DNA of 64,000 bases from Camelus bactrianus (GCF_048773025.1 NC_133558.1:39714501-39778500); one strand, 5' to 3'; shown: positions 26,801 through 43,000, counted from the first letter of the stretch. The notes: a model not told the origin generated them from the letters alone. Made by a program: numbers and translations.

Positions 26801-29800
26801 ACTCAATTCATGTCTGCAAGCCCGAGAAATGTCTCTAAGCCCACTTTCATTCCCCGAGCCCACATCATCTCCAAGAGCCCATGTCATCTCTCCAAGCCTG
26901 CATCAAATCCCCAAGCCCACATCTCCCCAAGCCTACATTATCTCCCCAAGCCTCATTTTTTCAGGCCCACATGTCCCGAAGCCGACCTCACACCCTCAGC
27001 CCGCTTCATCTCCCTAAGCCTGCATCATGTCCACAAGCCCACATCTCCCCAAGCCTACATTATCTCCCCAAGCCTCATTTTTTCAGGCCCACATGTCCCG
27101 AAGCCGACCTCACACCCTAAGCCCGCTTCATCTCCCCAAGCCCGCATCATGTCCCCAGGCCCACATCTCCCGAAAGGCACATAATTTCTCCAAGCCTTCA
27201 ACATTTCCCAATCCCACATCATCTCCCCAAGCCCAATCATCTTCCCAAGCCCACATCATCTCCCGAAGCCTAATCTTCTCACCAAGCCCACATCATGTCA
27301 TCAAGCCCACATGATCTCCCCAAGTATGCATCATGTTTCCAAGCCCACATGTCCCCAAGCCGACCTCACATCCCTAAACCTGCTTCATCTCCCCAAGCCC
27401 GCATCATGTCCCCAATACCACATCTCTCAAAAGGCACATAATTTCCCCAAGACTGCATCATTTCCCAAGCACACATCATCTCCCGAAGCCCAATCATCTC
27501 CCCAAGCACACATCATGCCCTCAAGCACACATCATGTCTTCAAGCCGACATATTACTAAGCCCACATCATCTCCCCAAACCTCCACGATCTCCCCAAGCC
27601 CACATCATCTCCCCAAGCCCAATCATCTCCCCAGCCCACATCATTTCCCACGCCCGCATCATCTAGCCAAGCTTGCATCCTGTCCCCAAGCCGGCATTAT
27701 ATCTGCGAGCCCGCATCATTTACACAGGAACACTTCATCTCCCCAAGCCAACATGATCTCCACAAGCCCACATCATCTCCCTGAGCCCACATAGTCTCCC
27801 CAAGCCTGCATCATGTTTAAAAATCCACATGTCCCCAAGCCGACCTCACAACCCTAAGCCTGCTTCATCTCCCCAAGCCCGCATCATGTCCCCAAGCCCA
27901 CGACTCCCAAAAGGCACATAATTTCCCCAAGCCTGCATCATTTCCCAAGCCCGAATCATCTCTCCAAGCCTGCATCATGTTCCCAAGCCCACATCTCCCC
28001 AAGCGCACATTATCTCCCCAAGCTTGCATCGTGATTCCAGGCCCAAATGTTCCCAAGCCGACCTCACCACCCTACACCGGCTTCATCTCCCCAAGCCCTC
28101 ACCATGTCCCCAGGCCCACATCTCTCAAAAGGCACATAATTTCTCCAAGACTACATCATTTCCCAATCCCCCATCATCTCCCCAAGCCCAATCATCTCCC
28201 CAAGCTCACATCATCTCCCCAAGTCCAATCATCTCCCAAGTTCACATATTCTCCCCAGGCCCAATCATCTCCCCAAGCCCACATCATCTCCCCAAGCCCA
28301 CATCATCTCCCAAAGCCCAATCATCTCCCCTAGCCCACATAATCTCCCCAAGCCCAATCATCTCCCCAAGACCGCATCATTCCCGAAGCCTGCATCATCT
28401 AGCCAAGCCTGCGTCATGTCCCAAGACGGCATAATATCCGCGAGCCCGAATCATTTACACAGCCACACATCATTTCCCCAAGCCCAATCATCTCCCTAAG
28501 TCTGCATCATTTCCCAAGCCCGCATCATGGAACCGAGCCTGCATCATGTCCCCGAGACCGCATCATGTACACAGGCCCAGATCATCTCCGAAAGCCAACA
28601 TGATCTCTCCAAGCCCACATCATTTCCCCAAGCCCACATCATCTCCCCAAGCCCAAATCATCTCCCCAAGCCAACATGATCTACCCAAGCCAACATCATC
28701 TCCCCGAGCCCACATACTCTCCTCATGCCCACATCATCTCCTCAAGCCCGCATCATCTCCCCAATCCCGCATCATGTTTCCAGGCCCACATGTCCCCAAG
28801 CTGATCTCACCACCCTAAGCCCGCATCATGTACCCAAGGACAAATCATCTCCGCAACCCCGCATGATCTCCCAAGCCTCATCATTTTTTCAGGCCCACAT
28901 GTCCCAAAGCCAACCTCACACCCTGAGCCCGCTTCATCTCCCTAAGCCCGCATCATGTCCACAAGCCCACATCTCCCAAAAGGCACATACTTTCCCCAAG
29001 CCTGCATATTTTCCCAAGCCCGCATCATCTCCCCAAGCCCACATCATCTCCTCAAGCCCACATCATCTCCCGAAGAGCAATCTTCTCCCCAAGCCCACAT
29101 AATGTCTCCAAGCTGACATATCTCTAAGCACACACCATCTCCCCAAGCCCACATCATCGCCCCAAGCCCAATCATTTCCCCAAGCCCTAATCATTTCCCA
29201 AGCCCGCATCATCTAGCCAAGGCTGCGTCATGTCCCCAAGCCAGCATAATATCCATGAGCCCGCATCATGTTTCCAGGCCCACATGTCCCCAAACAGACC
29301 TCACCACCCTAAGCCCGCATCATGTCCTCAAGGACAAATCATCTCCTCAACCCCACATGATCTCCCAAGCCCACGTCATCTCCTAAGTCCACATCATCTC
29401 CATCAGCCTTCAGCATATCCGCAAGAAGGCGTCATCACCCCAAGCCTGAGTGATCTCCACAGCCCAATCATCTGACCAAGCCCACATCATCTCCCGAAGC
29501 CTAGTCTTCTCACCAAGCCCACATCGTGTCATCAAGCCCACATGATCTCCCCAAGTATGCATCATGTTTCCAAGCCCACATGTCCCCAAGCCGACCTCAC
29601 ATCCCTAAACCTGCTTCATCTCCCTAAGCCCGCATCATGTCCAAAAGCCCGCATCTCCCAAAAGGCACATACTTTCCCCAAGCCTGCATCATTTCCCAAG
29701 CCCGCATCATTTCCCCAACACCACATCTCCCAAAAGGCACATAATTTTCCCAAGCCTGCATCATTTCCAAAGCCCGCATCATCTCCCCAAGCCCAATCAT

Positions 29801-30514
29801 CTCCCCAAGACCACATCAGCACCCCAAGCCCAATCATGTCCCCAAGCCCACATCATCTCCCGAAGAGCAATCTTCTCCCCAAGCCCACATAATGTCTCCA
29901 AGCTGACATATCTCTAAGCACACACCATCTCCCCAAGCCCACATCATCGCCCCAAGCCCAATCATCTCCCCAAGCCCACATCATGCTCTCAAGCACACAT
30001 CATGTCTTCAAGCCGACATATTACTAAGCCTACATCATCACCCCAAATCACCATGATCTCCCCAAGCCCGCATCATCTCTCCAAGCCTGCATCTTGTTCC
30101 CAAGCCCACATCTCCCCAAGCGCACTTTATCTCCCCAAGCTTGCATCGTGATTCCAGGCCCAAATGTTCCCAAGCCGACCTCACCAACCTACACCTGCTT
30201 CATCTCCCCAAGCCCGCATCATGTCCCCAGGCCCACATCTCTCAAAAGGCACATAATTTCTCCAAGACTGCATCATTTCCCAATCCCCCATCATCTCCCC
30301 AAGCCCACATCATCTCCCCAAGCCCACATCATCTCCTCAAGCCCACATCATCTCCCGAAGAGCAATCTTCTCCCCAAGCCCACATAATGTCTCCAAGCTG
30401 ACATATCTCTAAGCACACACCATCTCCCCAAGCCCACATCATCGCCCCAAGCCCAATCATTTCCCCAAGCCCTAATCATTTCCCAAGCCCGCATCATCTA
30501 GCCAAGGCTGCGTC
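23815..30514. repeat. HOR unit A3 (6,700 bp)
   Basis: Complete A-type unit, one base longer than A1/A2 because of an extra C near 30,060 (atctccccaagcccgc versus atctcccaagcccgc). It shares sub-lineage states with A4 near 28,700 and has private changes, such as ccctgagcccgcttc near 28,922 and catcatgtccccagg near 27,149. With B1 it forms the first copy of the 13,231-bp pair. Confidence 0.91.
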
Positions 30515-33500
30515 ATGTCCCCAAGCCAGCATAATATCCATGAGCCCGCATCATGTTTCCAGGCCCACATGTCCCCAAACAGACCTCACCACCCTAAGCC
30601 CGCATCATGTCCTCAAGGACAAATCATCTCCTCAACCCCACATGATCTCCCAAGCCCACGTCATCTCCTAAGTCCGCATCATCTCCATCAGCCTTCAGCA
30701 TATCCGCAAGAAGGCGTCATCACCCCAAGCCTGAGTGATCTCCACAGCCCAATCATCTGACCAAGCCCACATCATCTCCCGAAGCCTAGTCTTCTCACCA
30801 AGCCCACATCGTGTCATCAAGCCCACATGATCTCCCCAAGTATGCATCATGTTTCCAAGCCCACATGTCCCCAAGCCGACCTCACATCCCTAAACCCGCT
30901 TCATCTCCCTAAGCCCGCATCATGTCCAAAAGCCCGCATCTCCCAAAAGGCACATACTTTCCCCAAGCCTGCATCATTTCCCAAGCCCGAATCATCTCTC
31001 CAAGCCTGCATTATGTTCCCAAGCCCACATCTCCCCAAGCGCACATTATCTCCCCAAGCTTGCATCGTGATTCCAGGCCCAAATGTTCCCAAGCCGACCT
31101 CACCACCCTACACCGGCTTCATCTCCCCAAGCCCTCAACATGTACCCAGGCCCACATCTCTCAAAAGGCACATAATTTCTCCAAGACTACATCATTTCCC
31201 AATCCCCCATCATCTCCCCAAGCCCAATCATCTCCCCAAGACCGCATCATTCCCGAAGCCTGCATCATCTAGCCAAGCCTGCGTCATGTCCCAAGATGGC
31301 ATAATATCCGCGAGCCCGAATCATTTACACAGCCACACATCATTTCCCCAAGCCCAATCATCTCCCTAAGTCTGCATCATTTCCCAAGCCCGCATCATGG
31401 AACCGAGCCTGCATCATGTCCCCGAGACCGCATCATGTACACAGGCCCAGATCATCTCCGAAAGCCAACATGATCTCTCCAAGCCCACATCATTTCCCCA
31501 AGCCCACATCATCTCCCCAAGCCCACATCATCTCCCCAAGCCAACATGATCTACCCAAGCCAACATCATCTACCCGAGCCCACATACTCTCCCCATGCCC
31601 ACATCATCTCCTCAAGCCCGCATCATCTCCCCAATCCCGCATCATGTTTCCAGGCCCACATGTCCCCAAGCTGATCTCACCACCCTAAGCCCGCATCATG
31701 TACCCAAGGACAAATCATCTCCGCAACCCCGCATGATCTCCCAAGCCTCATCATTTTTTCAGGCCCACATGTCCCAAAGCCAACCTCACACCCTAAGCCC
31801 GCTTCATCTCCCTAAGCCCGCATCATGTCCACAAGCCCACATGTCTCAAAAGGCACATACTTTCCCCAAGCCTGCATCATTTCCCAAGCCCGCATCATGT
31901 CCCCAATACCACATCTCCCAAAAGGCACATAATTTCCCCAAGCCTGCATCATTTCCCAAGCCCACATCATCTCCCCAAGCCCACATCATCTCCTCAAGCC
32001 CACATCATCTCCCGAAGAGCAATCTTCTCCCCAAGCCCACATAATGTCTCCAAGCTGACATATCTCTAAGCACACACCATCTCCCCAAGCCCACATCATC
32101 GCCCCAAGCCCAATCATTTCCCCAAGCCCTAATCATTTCCCAAGCCCGCATCATCTAGCCAAGGCTGCGTCATGTCCCCAAGCCAGCATAATATCCATGA
32201 GCCCGCATCATGTTTCCAGGCCCACATGTCCCCAAACAGACCTCACCACCCTAAGCCCGCATCATGTCCTCAAGGACAAATCATCTCCTCAACCCCACAT
32301 GATCTCCCAAGCCCACGTCATCTCCTAAGTCCGCATCATCTCCGTCAGCCTTCAGCATATCCGCAAGAAGGCGTCATCACCCCAAGCCTGAGTGATCTCC
32401 ACAGCCCAATCATCTGACCAAGCCCGCATCATCTCTCCAAGCCCACGTCATCTCCCTGATCCCGTGTCGTGTCCCCGAGCCGGCATCATGTCCCAGAGCC
32501 TGTGTCATGTCAGCACACTCAATTCATGTCTGCAATCCCGAGAAATGTCTCTAAGCCCACTTTCACTCCCCGAGCCCCCATCATCTCCATGAGCCCATGT
32601 CATCTCACAAGCCCGAATCATCTCTCCAAGCATGCATCATGTCCCCAAGCCCACATCTTCACAAGCCCACATGACCTCCCAAGTATGCATCATGTTTCCA
32701 GGCCCACATGTCCCCAAGCAGACCTCACCACCCTAAGCCCGCATCATGTCCCCAAGGACAAATCATCTCCGCAACCCCGCATGATCCCCCAACCCCACGT
32801 CATCTCCGAAATCCTCATCATCTCCATCAGCCTTCAGCATATCCGCAAGAAGGCGTCATCACCCCAAGCCTGAGTGATCTCCACAGCCCAATCATCTGAC
32901 CAAGCCCGCATCATCTCTCCAAGCCCATGTCATCTCCCTGAACCCGTGTGGTTTTCCCGAGCTGGCATCATGTCCCAGAGCCTGTGTCATGTCAGCACAC
33001 TCAATTCATGTCTGCAAGCCCGAGAAATGTCTGTAAGCCCACTTTCACTCCCCGATCACCCATCATCTCCATGAGCCCTTGTCGTCTCACCAAGCACGCG
33101 TCATCTCCCCAAGGCTGCATCATGTCCCCAAGCCCACATCTACACAAGCCCACATGATCTCCCCAAGTATGCATCATGTTTCCAGGCCCACATGTCCCCA
33201 AGCTGACCGCACAACTCTAAGCCCGCTTCATCTCCCCAAGCCCGCATCATGTCCACAAACCCACATCTCCCAAAAGGCACACAATTTTCACAAGCCTGCA
33301 TCATTTCCCAAGACCACATCATCTCTCGAAGCCCAATCATCTCCCCAAGCCAACATGATCCCCCCAAGCCCACATAATCTCCCCAATCCCACATCATCTC
33401 ACCAAGCCCGCATCATCTCTCCAAGCCCACGTCATCTCCATGAACCCGTGTCGTGTCCCCAAGCCGGCATCATGTCCCAGAGCCTGTGTCATGTCAGCAC

Positions 33501-36500
33501 ACTCAATTCATGTCTGCAAGCCCGAGAAATGTCTCTAAGCCCACTTTCACTCCCCGAGCCCACATCATCTCCAAGAGCCCATGTCATCTCTCCAAGCCTG
33601 CATCAAATCCCCAAGCCCACATCTCCCCAAGCCTACATTATCTCCCCAAGCCTCATTTTTTCAGGCCCACATGTCCCGAAGCCGACCTCACACCCTCAGC
33701 CCGCTTCATCTCCCTAAGCCTGCATCATGTCCACAAGCCCACATCTCCCAAAAGGCATATAATTTCAACAAGCCTGCATCATTTCTCAAACCCTCATCAT
33801 CTCCTCAAGCCCGCATACATTCCCCAAGCGTGCATGATTTTCAAAATCCACATATCTCCCCGAGCCAACATGATCCACACAAGCCCACATCATCTCCCCA
33901 ATCCCACATCATCTCCCCAAGCCCGCACCATGTTTCCAGGCCCACATATCCCCAAGCTGATCTCACCACCCTAAGACTGCATCATGTCCCCAAGGACAAA
34001 TCTTCGCCGCAACACCGCATGATCTCCCAAGCCCACATCATCTCCTAAGCCCGCATCATCTCCCTGAGCCTCCAGCATTACAGCAAGAAGGCGTCATCAC
34101 CCAAAGCCTGAGTGATCTCCACAGCCCAATCATCTCCCCAAGCCCGCATCATCTCTCCAAGGCTGCATCATGTCCCAAGCCCGAATCATCTCTCCAAGCC
34201 TGCATCATGTCCCCAAGCCCACATCTTCACAAGCCCACGTGATCTCCCCAAGTATGCATCATGTTTCCAAGCCCACATGTCCCCAAGCCGACCTCACATT
34301 CCTAAGCCCGCTTAATCAGCCCAAGCCCGCATCATGTCCACAAACCCACATCTCCCAAAAGGCACACACTTTCCACAAGCCTGCATCATTTCCCAAGACC
34401 ACATCGTCTGCTGAAGCCCAATCATCTCCCCAAGCTCATATCAACTCCCCACGCCCAATCAACTCCCCAAGCCCACATCATCTCCCAAAGCCCAATCATC
34501 TCCCCAAACCAACATGATTCCCAAAAGCCCACAACATCTCCCCAAACCCACATCATCTCCCCAAGCCCGCACCATGTTTCCAGGCCCACATTTCCCCAAG
34601 CTGATCTCACCACCCTAAGACTGCATCATGTCCCCAAGGACAAATCTTCTCCGCAACACCGCATGATCTCCCAAGCCCACATCATCTCCTAAGCCCGCAT
34701 CATCTCCCTGAGCCTCCAGCATTACCGCAAGAAGGTGTCATCACCCCAAGCCTGAGTGATCTCCCACAGCCCAATCATCTCCCCAAGCCCGCATCATCTC
34801 TCCAAGCCCACGTCATCTCCCTGAACCCGTGTCGTGTCCCGGAGCCGGCATCATGTCCCAGAGCCTGTGTCATGTCAGCACACTCAATTCATGTCTGCAA
34901 GCCCGAGAAATGTCTGTAAGCCCACTTTCACTCCCCGAGCCCCCATCATTTCCAGGAGCCCATGTCATCTCTCCAAGCCTGCATCAAATCCCCAAGCCCA
35001 CATCTCCCCAAGCCTACATTATCTCCCCAAGCCTCATTTTTTCAGGCCCACATATCCCGAAGCCGACCTCACACCCTCAGCTCGCTTCATCTCCCTAAGC
35101 CTGCATCATGTCCACAAGCCCACATCTCCCAAAAGGCATATAATTTCAACAAGCCTGCATCATCTCTCAAGCCCTCATCATCTCCCCAAGCCCAATCAAC
35201 TCCCCAAGCCCACATCATCTCGCCAAGCCAACATCATCTCCCCAAGCCCAATCAACTCCCCAAGCCCACATCATCTCCCCAAGACCAATCATCTCCCCAA
35301 GTGCACATCATCTACCGAAGCCCAGTCTTCTCCCCAAGCCTACATAATGTCATCAAGCACACATCATGTCTCCAAGCAAACATATCTGTAAGCCCACATC
35401 ATGTCCCCAAAAAAACATGATCTCCCCAAGTCCACATCATCTCCACAAGCACACATCATCTCCCCAAGCACACATCATCTCCCCAAGACAACATGATCTA
35501 CCCAAGCCCACATACTCTCCCCATGCCCACATTATCTCCTCAAGCCCACCTCATCTCCCCAATCCTGCATCACGTTTCCAGGGCCACATGTCCCCAAGCT
35601 GATCGCACCACCCTAAGCCCACATCATGTACCCAAGGACAAATCATCTCCGCAACCCCGCATGATCTCCCAAGCCTCATCATTTTTTCAGGCCCACATGT
35701 CCCAAAGCCAACCTCACACCCTAAGCCCGCTTCATCTCCCTAAGCCCGCATCATGTCCACAAGCCCACATCTCCCAAAAGGCACATAATTTCCCCAAGCC
35801 TGCATCATTTCCAAAGCCCGCATCATCTCCCCAAGCCCAATCATCTCCCCAAGCCCACATCAGCACCCCAAGCCCAATCATCTCCCCAAGCCCACATCAT
35901 CTCCCGAAGAGCAATCTTCTCCCCAAGCCCACATAATGTCTCCAAGCTGACATATCTCTAAGCACACACCATCTCCCCAAGCCCACATCATCGCCCCAAG
36001 CCCAATCATTTCCCCAAGCCCTAATCATTTCCCAAGCCCGCATCATCTAGCCAAGGCTGCGTCATGTCCCCAAGCCAGCATATTATCCACGAGCCCGCAT
36101 CATTTATTCAGGCCCACATGATCTCCCCAAGCCAACATGATCTTCCTAAACGCACATCATCTCCACATGCGATCATGATCTCCCCAAGCCCACATCAGCT
36201 CCACAAGCCCACATAATCTCCCTGAGCCCACATCATCTCCCCAAGCCCGCATCATCTCCCCGAGCCCACATCATCTCCCCAAGCCCGCATACATTCCCCA
36301 AGCGTGCATCATTTTCAAAGCCCACATCATCTTCCCGAGCCCACATAGTCTCCACAACCCCACATCATCTCCCCAATCCCACATCATCTCCCCAAGCCCG
36401 CATCATATCCCCAAGCCCACATCTCCCAAAAGGCACATAATTTCCCCGAGCCTGCATCTTTTCCAAATCCCACATCATCTCCCCAAGCCCAATCATCTCC

Positions 36501-37045
36501 CCAAGCCCACATCATGCTCTCAAGCACACATCATGTCTTCAAGCCGACATATTACTAAGCCTACATCATCACCCCAAATCACCATGATCTCCCCAAGCCC
36601 GCATCATCTCTCCAAGCCTGCATCTTGTTCCCAAGCCCACATCTCCCCAAGCGCACTTTATCTCCCCAAGCTTGCATCGTGATTCCAGGCCCAAATGTTC
36701 CCAAGCCGACCTCACCAACCTACACCTGCTTCATCTCCCCAAGCCCGCATCATGTCCCCAGGCCCACATCTCTCAAAAGGCACATAATTTCTCCAAGACT
36801 GCATCATTTCCCAATCCCCCATCATCTCCCCAAGCCCACATCATCTCCCCAAGCCCACATCATCTCCTCAAGCCCACATCATCTCCCGAAGAGCAATCTT
36901 CTCCCCAAGCCCACATAATGTCTCCAAGCTGACATATCTCTAAGCACACACCATCTCCCCAAGCCCACATCATCGCCCCAAGCCCAATCATTTCCCCAAG
37001 CCCTAATCATTTCCCAAGCCCGCATCATCTAGCCAAGGCTGCGTC
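30515..37045. repeat. HOR unit B2 (6,531 bp)
   Basis: Complete B-type unit, 13,231 bp after B1 and the same length. Every anchor compared keeps that offset, including the caagatggcataatatcc state at about 31,290. It is the first half of the second B+A pair. Confidence 0.91.
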
Positions 37046-40000
37046 ATGTCCCCAAGCCAGCATAATATCCATGAGCCCGCATCATGTTTCCAGGCCCACA
37101 TGTCCCCAAACAGACCTCACCACCCTAAGCCCGCATCATGTCCTCAAGGACAAATCATCTCCTCAACCCCACATGATCTCCCAAGCCCACGTCATCTCCT
37201 AAGTCCGCATCATCTCCATCAGCCTTCAGCATATCCGCAAGAAGGCGTCATCACCCCAAGCCTGAGTGATCTCCACAGCCCAATCATCTGACCAAGCCCA
37301 CATCATCTCCCGAAGCCTAGTCTTCTCACCAAGCCCACATCGTGTCATCAAGCCCACATGATCTCCCCAAGTATGCATCATGTTTCCAAGCCCACATGTC
37401 CCCAAGCCGACCTCACATCCCTAAACCCGCTTCATCTCCCTAAGCCCGCATCATGTCCAAAAGCCCGCATCTCCCAAAAGGCACATACTTTCCCCAAGCC
37501 TGCATCATTTCCCAAGCCCGAATCATCTCTCCAAGCCTGCATTATGTTCCCAAGCCCACATCTCCCCAAGCGCACATTATCTCCCCAAGCTTGCATCGTG
37601 ATTCCAGGCCCAAATGTTCCCAAGCCGACCTCACCACCCTACACCGGCTTCATCTCCCCAAGCCCTCAACATGTACCCAGGCCCACATCTCTCAAAAGGC
37701 ACATAATTTCTCCAAGACTACATCATTTCCCAATCCCCCATCATCTCCCCAAGCCCAATCATCTCCCCAAGACCGCATCATTCCCGAAGCCTGCATCATC
37801 TAGCCAAGCCTGCGTCATGTCCCAAGACGGCATAATATCCGCGAGCCCGAATCATTTACACAGCCACACATCATTTCCCCAAGCCCAATCATCTCCCTAA
37901 GTCTGCATCATTTCCCAAGCCCGCATCATGGAACCGAGCCTGCATCATGTCCCCGAGACCGCATCATGTACACAGGCCCAGATCATCTCCGAAAGCCAAC
38001 ATGATCTCTCCAAGCCCACATCATTTCCCCAAGCCCACATCATCTCCCCAAGCCCACATCATCTCCCCAAGCCAACATGATCTACCCAAGCCAACATCAT
38101 CTACCCGAGCCCACATACTCTCCCCATGCCCACATCATCTCCTCAAGCCCGCATCATCTCCCCAATCCCGCATCATGTTTCCAGGCCCACATGTCCCCAA
38201 GCTGATCTCACCACCCTAAGCCCGCATCATGTACCCAAGGACAAATCATCTCCGCAACCCCGCATGATCTCCCAAGCCTCATCATTTTTTCAGGCCCACA
38301 TGTCCCAAAGCCAACCTCACACCCTAAGCCCGCTTCATCTCCCTAAGCCCGCATCATGTCCACAAGCCCACATGTCTCAAAAGGCACATACTTTCCCCAA
38401 GCCTGCATCATTTCCCAAGCCCGCATCATGTCCCCAATACCACATCTCCCAAAAGGCACATAATTTCCCCAAGCCTGCATCATTTCCCAAGCCCACATCA
38501 TCTCCCCAAGCCCACATCATCTCCTCAAGCCCACATCATCTCCCGAAGAGCAATCTTCTCCCCAAGCCCACATAATGTCTCCAAGCTGACATATCTCTAA
38601 GCACACACCATCTCCCCAAGCCCACATCATCGCCCCAAGCCCAATCATTTCCCCAAGCCCTAATCATTTCCCAAGCCCGCATCATCTAGCCAAGGCTGCG
38701 TCATGTCCCCAAGCCAGCATAATATCCATGAGCCCGCATCATGTTTCCAGGCCCACATGTCCCCAAACAGACCTCACCACCCTAAGCCCGCATCATGTCC
38801 TCAAGGACAAATCATCTCCTCAACCCCACATGATCTCCCAAGCCCACGTCATCTCCTAAGTCCGCATCATCTCCGTCAGCCTTCAGCATATCCGCAAGAA
38901 GGCGTCATCACCCCAAGCCTGAGTGATCTCCACAGCCCAATCATCTGACCAAGCCCGCATCATCTCTCCAAGCCCACGTCATCTCCCTGATCCCGTGTCG
39001 TGTCCCCGAGCCGGCATCATGTCCCAGAGCCTGTGTCATGTCAGCACACTCAATTCATGTCTGCAATCCCGAGAAATGTCTCTAAGCCCACTTTCACTCC
39101 CCGAGCCCCCATCATCTCCATGAGCCCATGTCATCTCACAAGCCCGAATCATCTCTCCAAGCATGCATCATGTCCCCAAGCCCACATCTTCACAAGCCCA
39201 CATGACCTCCCAAGTATGCATCATGTTTCCAGGCCCACATGTCCCCAAGCAGACCTCACCACCCTAAGCCCGCATCATGTCCCCAAGGACAAATCATCTC
39301 CGCAACCCCGCATGATCCCCCAACCCCACGTCATCTCCGAAATCCTCATCATCTCCATCAGCCTTCAGCATATCCGCAAGAAGGCGTCATCACCCCAAGC
39401 CTGAGTGATCTCCACAGCCCAATCATCTGACCAAGCCCGCATCATCTCTCCAAGCCCATGTCATCTCCCTGAACCCGTGTGGTTTTCCCGAGCTGGCATC
39501 ATGTCCCAGAGCCTGTGTCATGTCAGCACACTCAATTCATGTCTGCAAGCCCGAGAAATGTCTGTAAGCCCACTTTCACTCCCCGATCACCCATCATCTC
39601 CATGAGCCCTTGTCGTCTCACCAAGCACGCGTCATCTCCCCAAGGCTGCATCATGTCCCCAAGCCCACATCTACACAAGCCCACATGATCTCCCCAAGTA
39701 TGCATCATGTTTCCAGGCCCACATGTCCCCAAGCTGACCGCACAACTCTAAGCCCGCTTCATCTCCCCAAGCCCGCATCATGTCCACAAACCCACATCTC
39801 CCAAAAGGCACACAATTTTCACAAGCCTGCATCATTTCCCAAGACCACATCATCTCTCGAAGCCCAATCATCTCCCCAAGCCAACATGATCCCCCCAAGC
39901 CCACATAATCTCCCCAATCCCACATCATCTCACCAAGCCCGCATCATCTCTCCAAGCCCACGTCATCTCCATGAACCCGTGTCGTGTCCCCAAGCCGGCA

Positions 40001-43000
40001 TCATGTCCCAGAGCCTGTGTCATGTCAGCACACTCAATTCATGTCTGCAAGCCCGAGAAATGTCTCTAAGCCCACTTTCATTCCCCGAGCCCACATCATC
40101 TCCAAGAGCCCATGTCATCTCTCCAAGCCTGCATCAAATCCCCAAGCCCACATCTCCCCAAGCCTACATTATCTCCCCAAGCCTCATTTTTTCAGGCCCA
40201 CATGTCCCGAAGCCGACCTCACACCCTCAGCCCGCTTCATCTCCCTAAGCCTGCATCATGTCCACAAGCCCACATCTCCCCAAGCCTACATTATCTCCCC
40301 AAGCCTCATTTTTTCAGGCCCACATGTCCCGAAGCCGACCTCACACCCTAAGCCCGCTTCATCTCCCCAAGCCCGCATCATATCCCCAGGCCCACATCTC
40401 CCGAAAGGCACATAATTTCTCCAAGCCTTCAACATTTCCCAATCCCACATCATCTCCCCAAGCCCAATCATCTTCCCAAGCCCACATCATCTCCCGAAGC
40501 CTAATCTTCTCACCAAGCCCACATCATGTCATCAAGCCCACATGATCTCCCCAAGTATGCATCATGTTTCCAAGCCCACATGTCCCCAAGCCGACCTCAC
40601 ATCCCTAAACCTGCTTCATCTCCCCAAGCCCGCATCATGTCCCCAATACCACATCTCTCAAAAGGCACATAATTTCCCCAAGACTGCATCATTTCCCAAG
40701 CACACATCATCTCCCGAAGCCCAATCATCTCCCCAAGCACACATCATGCCCTCAAGCACACATCATGTCTTCAAGCCGACATATTACTAAGCCCACATCA
40801 TCTCCCCAAACCTCCACGATCTCCCCAAGCCCACATCATCTCCCCAAGCCCAATCATCTCCCCAGCCCACATCATTTCCCACGCCCGCATCATCTAGCCA
40901 AGCTTGCATCCTGTCCCCAAGCCGGCATTATATCTGCGAGCCCGCATCATTTACACAGGAACACTTCATCTCCCCAAGCCAACATGATCTCCACAAGCCC
41001 ACATCATCTCCCTGAGCCCACATAGTCTCCCCAAGCCTGCATCATGTTTAAAAATCCACATGTCCCCAAGCCGACCTCACAACCCTAAGCCTGCTTCATC
41101 TCCCCAAGCCCGCATCATGTCCCCAAGCCCACGACTCCCAAAAGGCACATAATTTCCCCAAGCCTGCATCATTTCCCAAGCCCGAATCATCTCTCCAAGC
41201 CTGCATCATGTTCCCAAGCCCACATCTCCCCAAGCGCACATTATCTCCCCAAGCTTGCATCGTGATTCCAGGCCCAAATGTTCCCAAGCCGACCTCACCA
41301 CCCTACACCGGCTTCATCTCCCCAAGCCCTCACCATGTCCCCAGGCCCACATCTCTCAAAAGGCACATAATTTCTCCAAGACTACATCATTTCCCAATCC
41401 CCCATCATCTCCCCAAGCCCAATCATCTCCCCAAGCTCACATCATCTCCCCAAGTCCAATCATCTCCCAAGTTCACATATTCTCCCCAGGCCCAATCATC
41501 TCCCCAAGCCCACATCATCTCCCCAAGCCCACATCATCTCCCAAAGCCCAATCATCTCCCCTAGCCCACATAATCTCCCCAAGCCCAATCATCTCCCCAA
41601 GACCGCATCATTCCCGAAGCCTGCATCATCTAGCCAAGCCTGCGTCATGTCCCAAGACGGCATAATATCCGCGAGCCCGAATCATTTACACAGCCACACA
41701 TCATTTCCCCAAGCCCAATCATCTCCCTAAGTCTGCATCATTTCCCAAGCCCGCATCATGGAACCGAGCCTGCATCATGTCCCCGAGACCGCATCATGTA
41801 CACAGGCCCAGATCATCTCCGAAAGCCAACATGATCTCTCCAAGCCCACATCATTTCCCCAAGCCCACATCATCTCCCCAAGCCCAAATCATCTCCCCAA
41901 GCCAACATGATCTACCCAAGCCAACATCATCTCCCCGAGCCCACATACTCTCCTCATGCCCACATCATCTCCTCAAGCCCGCATCATCTCCCCAATCCCG
42001 CATCATGTTTCCAGGCCCACATGTCCCCAAGCTGATCTCACCACCCTAAGCCCGCATCATGTACCCAAGGACAAATCATCTCCGCAACCCCGCATGATCT
42101 CCCAAGCCTCATCATTTTTTCAGGCCCACATGTCCCAAAGCCAACCTCACACCCTAAGCCCGCTTCATCTCCCTAAGCCCGCATCATGTCCACAAGCCCA
42201 CATCTCCCAAAAGGCACATACTTTCCCCAAGCCTGCATATTTTCCCAAGCCCGCATCATCTCCCCAAGCCCACATCATCTCCTCAAGCCCACATCATCTC
42301 CCGAAGAGCAATCTTCTCCCCAAGCCCACATAATGTCTCCAAGCTGACATATCTCTAAGCACACACCATCTCCCCAAGCCCACATCATCGCCCCAAGCCC
42401 AATCATTTCCCCAAGCCCTAATCATTTCCCAAGCCCGCATCATCTAGCCAAGGCTGCGTCATGTCCCCAAGCCAGCATAATATCCATGAGCCCGCATCAT
42501 GTTTCCAGGCCCACATGTCCCCAAACAGACCTCACCACCCTAAGCCCGCATCATGTCCTCAAGGACAAATCATCTCCTCAACCCCACATGATCTCCCAAG
42601 CCCACGTCATCTCCTAAGTCCGCATCATCTCCATCAGCCTTCAGCATATCCGCAAGAAGGCGTCATCACCCCAAGCCTGAGTGATCTCCACAGCCCAATC
42701 ATCTGACCAAGCCCACATCATCTCCCGAAGCCTAGTCTTCTCACCAAGCCCACATCGTGTCATCAAGCCCACATGATCTCCCCAAGTATGCATCATGTTT
42801 CCAAGCCCACATGTCCCCAAGCCGACCTCACATCCCTAAACCTGCTTCATCTCCCTAAGCCCGCATCATGTCCAAAAGCCCGCATCTCCCAAAAGGCACA
42901 TACTTTCCCCAAGCCTGCATCATTTCCCAAGCCCGCATCATTTCCCCAACACCACATCTCCCAAAAGGCACATAATTTTCCCAAGCCTGCATCATTTCCA